64,000 bases of DNA, taken from the NCBI GenBank assembly GCA_001917815.1, contig MNES01000081.1, positions 1 to 64,000 of the forward strand, given 5' to 3'. Origin of the DNA: Chloroflexi bacterium 13_1_40CM_65_17. Its GTDB lineage: Bacteria > Chloroflexota > Dormibacteria > Dormibacterales > Dormibacteraceae. Shown here one piece after another: positions 57,794 through 64,000 of this stretch (its first letter is position 1; the number at the start of each line of letters is the position of its first letter). The position numbers were made by a program, and so were the translations under genes. The notes under the pieces were generated by a model. It was not told where the DNA came from, ran no database searches, and was given only the letters and a program-made list of their open reading frames with translations.

Positions 57794-60736
57794 TCAGACC
57801 GGCGCGACCACCTCGAAGAGCCCCGGCCGCTCCTTGATTGCGGCGTCCACCAGCTCGGGTCCTGCGATCGTGGTTTGGGCATAGCCATCCGGAGACAGGT
57901 AGGTGCTCGCGATCCGGCGAAGGTCCGCCGCCGTGACCTCGAGAAGACGTTTCTTGAACCGTTCACGCTCTACACGCGTGAAGCCGGTGAGCCGGTTGGT
58001 GGCCTCCCGGCGGCCCTTGATGTCGGGAGACTCGAGTGGGTCCACGTCACCGCAAGCGCCCAGGATCGCCTCCTTCAAGGCCTCGTCGACGACTTCGCCC
58101 TCGACCACCCATCGTGTGGCTCGGTCGAAAGCGTCATACGTGCGCGTGACGTATGGATCGCGGTAGGAAGCCATGTAGAAGGTTCCGCCCCCGATGCTCG
58201 CCTGAGCGACCGCCCCGTAGGCGCCGCCCTTCTCGCGAAGCTCACGGTGCAAAAACGTGTCTCGAAGGTAGTTCGCCAGGACCAGCAGCGCTGGAGCATC
58301 GGGATGGGTGTACCGAACGGTTTTGAAACCGCGCACGTTGAATGCCACTTGAAGGGGCGCCGTTCGCGCTTCAGGGACCGCGGGCAGAGGGTCCGGCTTT
58401 TCGACCTTGCCGTCGGCCTGGCCGGCGGGGAGCGCCGCGATCAAAACGCTCAACCGCTCCGCGATCGAATCGACCATCGACTCTTCGCAGGTGACGATGA
58501 TCTGGATCGAATCCTGGCGGAAGAGAGCAGTCCGGATCGCCGCCAGCTTGGCAATGACCTCGGCCAGCTCGGCTTCGCCAAGTCGAGCCAGGCGGCGAAT
58601 CTCGTGGAGCATTCCAATTCCCTGCAGGTAGTCGTTGATTGCGCCTTCGGAGCTGATCTTCGACGTGGCCCTGAGGATCGCGAATTGAAAGCTGAGGCCG
58701 GCGATCGAGCTCTCGAGCCGAGCTGCGCTCTCATCGATGACCTCCTTCAGCCGGCGGGGTTCGATCTCGAGCCGTGCCGTCAGGTCGGTGAGCAGCTCGA
58801 TGAAAGGCTTGATGTTGCGATCCAGGGCCCGGCCCGAGACGAGGAATGACTGGAGGTAGTCGTCCCGCGAAGCGAGTGGCTGCACCGCCGGCGCTGCCCC
58901 GACACCCCCCGTGTACGAGGCGATGCGAGCGGCGATCTGCACGTAGTCCTGCCCAGCGGCACCCATCTGGGTGAACATGCGGCTGAACAACGGCAGCAGG
59001 TCTTTCAAATCCTGGCTCAGCGCTGCGAAGTCCGTCCGGATGTCCAGGTACGTGATGCCGTTGGTGGGTTGCGGAAAGAACTGCACGATTGCGGGGCCGA
59101 TCGCGACCTCCCGGTTGGGAACATCTTCAAATCGCATCGGGATGTCGCTCAACTCGAGCGACGGCAGTACCGCAAGGTCTTGCTGGGCCTCTTGGTCGGC
59201 TTTCAGGCGCAGCGCATCGGCCACGATGCGGGCGCGATCGACGTCGGTCAGCGTGGCCTCGATTGCGGCCAGCCGCTCGAGCTCTTTGCGACGCTTGCGT
59301 TCCTCGAGCTCGGGGTCAGGCTCGAGGATCAGCAAGCCGCGATGCTGGTTGTCCAGCAGCTCGTGTTCGATCAGGTTCTCGAAAAACCGACCTTCCTTCC
59401 GCGCTCGCTCGAGGTGCTCCAGGTCGGCATCGAGGTTGAGGGGTGCGTACGGGTCGCCGCCGTAGTAGTAGGGGCCGATGAAAGTGAACAGGACCTTGAG
59501 TGCATAGGGATAGCCCGCGTTGGAGCGCTCCCTCTTCTCGAACTCGAGCCTGTGGATGGCCGCGTCGACCTGGGTTTGATCCAGGCCGTCCGCTGCAAGT
59601 GTCCGCAATGTCTCGAGCACGACCTCTTCGACCTTCTGCGCGTCGCCCACTGAGATTCCTTTCAGGCCGGCTCCAAAGACGGTCTCTTTGAAGTCGTCGT
59701 GAAGGCCGCTGCCGTCCGCGAGGGCGCTGCCGATCTTCGAGTCGATGAGGGCTTTGCGCAACGGCGAGCCGGGATTCCCGAGCAGCACCTCTGATAGAAC
59801 CCGCATCGCCAGCGCATGGAACGAGTCGGCTGCGGGAACCGTCACCCAGGCGGTTAGTGCCTGCCCCTTTCGCGAGACGTCCTCGCCGGGAACGGCCGGA
59901 AACGGCTCTATGGAGACGACCGGCTTCGTGAACCGTTTCACATTGGGGATGGAGGTGTCGATTGCGGTTCGCGCGAATTGCGACAGAGCGTTGTCCTCGA
60001 TTGCAGCCAGGGTCCTCTCCAGGGGCTGGTCCCCGTAGGTGTAGAAGTAGGCGTTGCTCGGGTGGTAGTGCACAGAGTGAAATCTGCGCAGCTCCTCCCA
60101 GGTGAGATCCGGGATGTGCTCTGGATCCCCGCCGGACTCGTTTGCGTAGGTGAGGCCGGGGAAGAGGGTGCGGCCGAGGTTGCGCTGCATCGCCGCCTGC
60201 GGCGAGGCAAGCGCCCCCTTCATCTCGTTGAAGACCACGCCCTTGAAGCGGAGGCCGCTGGACGAGCTGGCAGGGTCCTCGAACTCCAGGCGGATCCCCT
60301 CCTGCTTGAACGAATCCTCGGTCAGAAGCGGGAAAAACGTTGCGTCGAGGTACACGAGCAGCAGGTTCATGTAGTCCTTGGGATTGCGGGTGCTGAACGG
60401 GTAGGTGGTGGCGTCGGAGCTCGTCAACGCGTTCATGAAGGTCGCCAGCGAGCGGCGGGTCATCGAGAAGAACGGGTCTCGGACCGGGAAACGCTGCGAC
60501 CCCGCGAGCACCACGTGCTCCAGGATGTGGGCCACGCCGGTCGAGTCTTTGGGAACGGTGGGAAAGCAAATTGCAAATGCGTTGTTGTCGTCGGTGCACT
60601 CGATGTGGATGTGCTTGGCGCCCGTGGGCTCGTGAACGAGCTCGATCAACGCGCCCTCGAGCCGGTCCAGGGGCTCGCGCCGCACGATTGTGTAGCCACC
60701 GATTGCTTCAAATCCGCGCGTGCTGACGCTTGCCAT
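57794..60736 (-). CDS. M16C insulinase/presequence-protease-like metallopeptidase
   Basis: HILEHVVLAGS inverted zinc motif; RSLATFMNALTSSDATTYPFSTRNPKDYMNLL; start corrected to 60736 from 61099. Confidence 0.95.
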   Translation of the reverse strand: MASVSTRGFEAIGGYTIVRREPLDRLEGALIELVHEPTGAKHIHIECTDDNNAFAICFPTVPKDSTGVAHILEHVVLAGSQRFPVRDPFFSMTRRSLATFMNALTSSDATTYPFSTRNPKDYMNLLLVYLDATFFPLLTEDSFKQEGIRLEFEDPASSSSGLRFKGVVFNEMKGALASPQAAMQRNLGRTLFPGLTYANESGGDPEHIPDLTWEELRRFHSVHYHPSNAYFYTYGDQPLERTLAAIEDNALSQFARTAIDTSIPNVKRFTKPVVSIEPFPAVPGEDVSRKGQALTAWVTVPAADSFHALAMRVLSEVLLGNPGSPLRKALIDSKIGSALADGSGLHDDFKETVFGAGLKGISVGDAQKVEEVVLETLRTLAADGLDQTQVDAAIHRLEFEKRERSNAGYPYALKVLFTFIGPYYYGGDPYAPLNLDADLEHLERARKEGRFFENLIEHELLDNQHRGLLILEPDPELEERKRRKELERLAAIEATLTDVDRARIVADALRLKADQEAQQDLAVLPSLELSDIPMRFEDVPNREVAIGPAIVQFFPQPTNGITYLDIRTDFAALSQDLKDLLPLFSRMFTQMGAAGQDYVQIAARIASYTGGVGAAPAVQPLASRDDYLQSFLVSGRALDRNIKPFIELLTDLTARLEIEPRRLKEVIDESAARLESSIAGLSFQFAILRATSKISSEGAINDYLQGIGMLHEIRRLARLGEAELAEVIAKLAAIRTALFRQDSIQIIVTCEESMVDSIAERLSVLIAALPAGQADGKVEKPDPLPAVPEARTAPLQVAFNVRGFKTVRYTHPDAPALLVLANYLRDTFLHRELREKGGAYGAVAQASIGGGTFYMASYRDPYVTRTYDAFDRATRWVVEGEVVDEALKEAILGACGDVDPLESPDIKGRREATNRLTGFTRVERERFKKRLLEVTAADLRRIASTYLSPDGYAQTTIAGPELVDAAIKERPGLFEVVAPV

Positions 60737-60781
60737 TCGCTTGCAGTCTACGAGTGGGGTGCCTTTGGCTGCGGCGATAGG

Positions 60782-61096
60782 ATGGGAGTGCCGATGGTTT
60801 TCACAGAACCCGAGCTCGAGTTCCTGCGCTCGCAACGCATCGCCCGCCTGGCGACCGTGGGCCCGACGGGCTGGCCGCATGTTGTCCCGGTGCTGTACGC
60901 GCTCGATTCCAGCGGAGACTTCGAATTCGATGTCGACGGTGTGAAGCTTCGCAATCTTCAAGCGGAGTCGCGCGCGGCGATGGTCATCGATGCGATGGGG
61001 CCCAGGCGAGGTGTAAGCGTGCAGGGGCACGCCGAGCTGACCGGTCCCGAGCGAGCGCGATTGCGGGTGGAGCACAAGTTCAGCTGGGGGCTGTGA
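60782..61096 (+). CDS. PPOX-class F420/FMN-dependent oxidoreductase
   Basis: ELEFLRSQRIARLATVGPTGWPHVVPVLYALDSSGDFEFDVDGVKLRNL, SVQGHAEL; the track ORF from 59978 is largely antisense to the M16 gene. Confidence 0.88.
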   Translation: MGVPMVFTEPELEFLRSQRIARLATVGPTGWPHVVPVLYALDSSGDFEFDVDGVKLRNLQAESRAAMVIDAMGPRRGVSVQGHAELTGPERARLRVEHKFSWGL

Positions 61097-62490
61097 CAAC
61101 CCCTGAGAGCCGGGCCCTGGCCGGCGGCATCGGTCTCGTGCTGGCGTTCACGATCGCGTGCGGCGGAGGATCCATTGGCGACAGCGGTCATTCGTCCTCA
61201 GCTCGTGGCAGCCCGTCGGCAGCGTCGCCATCGCCCGGGCTCGCGTTCGATTGGCCCGAATACCACCAGAATCCAGCCCGCACCGGTGTTGGGCCGAGTT
61301 CGCCTGAAATCGGGAGCCCGCGAGAGGCATGGCGGGCCCCGGTTGACGGCGACGTCTACGCCTCACCGCTCATCGTGTCCGGCCACGTGGTAGTGGCGAC
61401 GGAAAACAACACCGTCTACTCACTCGATCTCTTCAGTGGCGCGGTGGTCTGGCAGCAGCATCTCGGCGATCCGGTTGTGGCATCGACGCTTCCGTGCGGG
61501 AACATCGGGCCGGTGACGGGCATCACCGGAACACCAGCCGCCGACATTCCGAGCAGACGGCTCTATGTGGTGGCGTTCCTCCGCGGTTTCCACCACGTGC
61601 TCTTCACGCTGAGCCTGACGGATGGGTCTGTGATCGGACAGCAGATCGTCGATCCACCTGGATCGACACCGTCGGTGCAGCAGGAGCGGGGCGCTTTGGC
61701 AATCGGATCGGGTCGCGTGTATATCCCGTTTGGTGGCCTCAATGGAGACTGCGGCAATTACCACGGTTACGTGGTGGCGGTTCCGCTGGCGGGCGGATCG
61801 AGCTCGTACTACCGCACCCCAGTCGCAACCGAGGCGGGGATATGGAGCCCCATGGGGCCGAGCGTTGCCGTCACTGGCGCGATCTATGTGGTGACCGGCA
61901 ATGGATCTCCAACGCAGACGTTTGGCTACAGCAACTCGGTTGTGGAGCTGAATCCGGACCTGCAGGTGCGGTCGTTCTTCGCACCCGCCAACTGGAAGAC
62001 GCTGGACGCCGGCGACACCGACCTGGGCTCGGTGGGCGCCGCGCTGGTGCAGTCGATGGAGAGAGTCCTAACCGTCGGCAAGCAGGGTGTGGCGTATCTG
62101 CTGCGGGCCGACCAGTTGGGGGGCATCGGCGGAGAGGTCACGAGCCGCTCGGTCTGCGCCGGCGCATTCGGGGGCACGGCCCTGTCGGGGACGACGGTTC
62201 TGGTTCCATGCGTGGACGGGCTGGTGGCGTTGACCCTTACGCCGACGTCGATCGCCGTCGCCTGGCATGCTGCCCGCCCGCGCACTGGATCGCCCATCGT
62301 GAGCGCCGGCGCAGTGTGGGCGATCGAGCCGGACACCGCGACGCTGTTCGCGCTCGATCCAGCCTCCGGTGCGGTGCTGTTCTCCGCGAGCCTCGGGGGG
62401 GCGCGCCACTTCAATACGCCTGCGGCGTCCGAGGGGTATGTGGTCGCCCCGGCGGGTCAGCAGGTGGTGGCTTACTCGGTAGCCAGCTAG
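61093..62490 (+). CDS. PQQ-like beta-propeller lipoprotein
   Basis: Lipobox-like FTIAC; WPEYHQNPARTGV, DVYASPLIVSGHVVVATENNTVYSLDLFSGAVVWQQ. Confidence 0.9.
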   Translation: MTTPESRALAGGIGLVLAFTIACGGGSIGDSGHSSSARGSPSAASPSPGLAFDWPEYHQNPARTGVGPSSPEIGSPREAWRAPVDGDVYASPLIVSGHVVVATENNTVYSLDLFSGAVVWQQHLGDPVVASTLPCGNIGPVTGITGTPAADIPSRRLYVVAFLRGFHHVLFTLSLTDGSVIGQQIVDPPGSTPSVQQERGALAIGSGRVYIPFGGLNGDCGNYHGYVVAVPLAGGSSSYYRTPVATEAGIWSPMGPSVAVTGAIYVVTGNGSPTQTFGYSNSVVELNPDLQVRSFFAPANWKTLDAGDTDLGSVGAALVQSMERVLTVGKQGVAYLLRADQLGGIGGEVTSRSVCAGAFGGTALSGTTVLVPCVDGLVALTLTPTSIAVAWHAARPRTGSPIVSAGAVWAIEPDTATLFALDPASGAVLFSASLGGARHFNTPAASEGYVVAPAGQQVVAYSVAS

Positions 62491-62612
62491 CCTGAAAGTG
62501 CCGCGCCCTGCGGGCCCTCCCTTCCCATTTGGCTCCCTCCCCCGAGCCGACCGACCGTGCCAGTACCTTAATTTCGTTTTCGAGCCGCCGCCAACCCCGG
62601 TTGTTAAGACGG

Positions 62613-63077
62613 CTAGCCCTGAACGCTCCGGAGCAGGTTGGCCATCTCGATCGCCACCTCGGCCGCCTCGGCTCCCTTGTTGTTCTTCGGGCCTGAACGG
62701 GCCAGCGCCTGGTCCTTGTCGTCGGTGGTCAGCACCCCGAAGGCGACTGGTACCCCTGTGTCGAGCTGAACCTGCATTATTCCCGCGGCGGCCTGCCCAG
62801 CCACCACCTCGAAGTGGAAAGTTTCTCCACGGATGACGCAGCCGAGGCAGACGATGGCGTCGTGCTGGCCCTTCTCGGCCAGGGCCAGCGCTGTGACGGG
62901 CAGCTCCAGCGAGCCCGGGACCCAGTAGACGTCCGGCTCGGCCACCCCCCGCTCCTCGAGTGCCCCCATCGCGCCCCGCAGCAGGCGCTTGGTCACCTCT
63001 TCGTTGTACCGAGCCACAACCACGGCTATGTGGAGGTCCGCACCGCTCAGATCGGGCTGGCTGCCTTTCTCGCCCAA
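62613..63077 (-). CDS. ribH: 6,7-dimethyl-8-ribityllumazine synthase
   Basis: IAVVVARYNEEVTKRLLRGA, VPGSLELPVTALALA, CLGCVIRGETFHFEVV, PVAFGVLTTDD. Confidence 0.95.
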   Translation of the reverse strand: MGEKGSQPDLSGADLHIAVVVARYNEEVTKRLLRGAMGALEERGVAEPDVYWVPGSLELPVTALALAEKGQHDAIVCLGCVIRGETFHFEVVAGQAAAGIMQVQLDTGVPVAFGVLTTDDKDQALARSGPKNNKGAEAAEVAIEMANLLRSVQG

Positions 63078-63089
63078 TCGTCAGCGCGC

Positions 63090-64000
63090 CTACAGCAGAT
63101 GACCGAGCTTGTCTTTCTTGGTCTTCAGGTAGCGCTCGTTGTGCGGGTTGGAAGGGATCTTGATCGGCACGCGCTCGACCACCTCGAGCCCAAAGCCCTC
63201 GAGGCCGTAGATCTTCTTCGGGTTATTGGTCAAGAGCCGGATCTGTCGCACGCCAAGGTCGTAAAGGATCTGGCTGCCGATGCCGTAATCACGCTTGTCG
63301 GCGGGATGGCCGAGCGCCTCGTTCGCCTCTACGGTGTCTAGGCCACGGTCCTGGAGGTTGTACGCGTGCAGCTTTTCGAGAAGCCCGATCCCGCGACCTT
63401 CCTGGTGCCGGATATAGAGGATCACGCCCACGCCGTCGGCGGCGATGATGTCCATCGCCGCATGTAGCTGCGCGCCACAGTCACAGCGAAGGCTGCCGAA
63501 GATGTCCCCGGTCAGACATTCGGAGTGGGCGCGCAGGAGCACCGGCTTACGCGAATCAATTTCGCCGAGAACCAGGGCCAGGTGGTTTTCGTGGCGCAGG
63601 ATGTCTTCGTAGGCGTAGAGCTTCCACTGCCGCGGCTCATCGCCATCGATGGGTATCGTGGCTTCAACGCGGCGCGCGATCAGCTTCTCGTTACGACGCC
63701 GATAGGCGATCATCTGCTCGACCGTGATCACCTTGATGCCGTGCTCCTTCGCGAATGCTTCGAGGTCGGGCATGCGTGCCATCGTGCCGTCGGCCTTCAT
63801 GAGCTCCGTGATCACGCCCGCCGGGTAAAGGCCGCCCAAAATCGCCAGGTCAACCGCGGCCTCCGTTTGACCCGCGCGCGTCAACACTCCTCCGTCGGCC
63901 GCCCGCAGAGGGAACGTGTGTCCCGGCATCGAAAAGTCAGAGGCTTTCGCCGCAGGATCGAGCACCTTGCGAATGGTGGCGGCCCGGTCATAGGCGGAGG
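63090..64000 (-). CDS. ribBA: bifunctional DHBP synthase / GTP cyclohydrolase II, 5' end beyond the window
   Basis: [27 protein letters not shown] (RibB) and [34 protein letters not shown] (RibA); the frame continues to the window end ([15 protein letters not shown]). Confidence 0.94.
   Translation of the reverse strand, partial: SAYDRAATIRKVLDPAAKASDFSMPGHTFPLRAADGGVLTRAGQTEAAVDLAILGGLYPAGVITELMKADGTMARMPDLEAFAKEHGIKVITVEQMIAYRRRNEKLIARRVEATIPIDGDEPRQWKLYAYEDILRHENHLALVLGEIDSRKPVLLRAHSECLTGDIFGSLRCDCGAQLHAAMDIIAADGVGVILYIRHQEGRGIGLLEKLHAYNLQDRGLDTVEANEALGHPADKRDYGIGSQILYDLGVRQIRLLTNNPKKIYGLEGFGLEVVERVPIKIPSNPHNERYLKTKKDKLGHLL

Noticed and set aside
59978-60780. N-terminal part of plus-strand ORF 59978..61096
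   Set aside because: Antisense to the M16 peptidase; only the C-terminal portion from 60782 matches a real family (PPOX).
60737-61099. N-terminal extension of the M16 ORF
   Set aside because: The 121 extra residues overlap the PPOX gene in antisense; a leaderless -10 (TAGACT) lies 8 nt before ATG 60736.

Overview
Window of about 64 kb from a high-GC bacterium, most consistent with Chloroflexota/Dormibacterota-like lineages (inference from gene order and protein style). It is almost entirely protein-coding and dominated by housekeeping genes on the minus strand: proS-ispG-rseP-dxr-cdsA-uppS-frr-pyrH-tsf-rpsB, topA-dprA-comM, yraN-rnhB-rplS-trmD-rimM-KH-rpsP-ffh-ylxM, ftsY-smc-rnc-acpP, fabD-rpmF-coaD-rsmD, recG, degV-fakA-asp23 and ribH-ribBA. 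A plus-strand accessory block (about 17-26 kb) carries two ABC exporters, a hydrolase, Ku and a stand-alone ATP-dependent DNA ligase. No tRNA, rRNA, CRISPR array or transposase was recognised. The main observations go beyond the supplied ORF track. (1) selD is very probably a selenoprotein: an in-frame TGA sits at the catalytic Cys position of the HGAG(C/U)xCK motif and is followed by a perfect hairpin resembling a bacterial SECIS. (2) rnc and a DivIVA-like gene have conserved N-termini upstream of any ATG/GTG/TTG. Both have an ATA codon overlapping the upstream stop codon (ATAG, ATAA) with a well-placed Shine-Dalgarno. (3) Three divergent gene pairs are separated by only 21-22 bp, each with a symmetric pair of -10-like hexamers placed for leaderless transcription of both genes. 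(4) A dispersed two-hairpin repeat family lies at 3' ends of minus-strand genes, and repeat sequence appears to have been absorbed into two CDS C-termini. All family assignments are from reading the translations; no searches were run.
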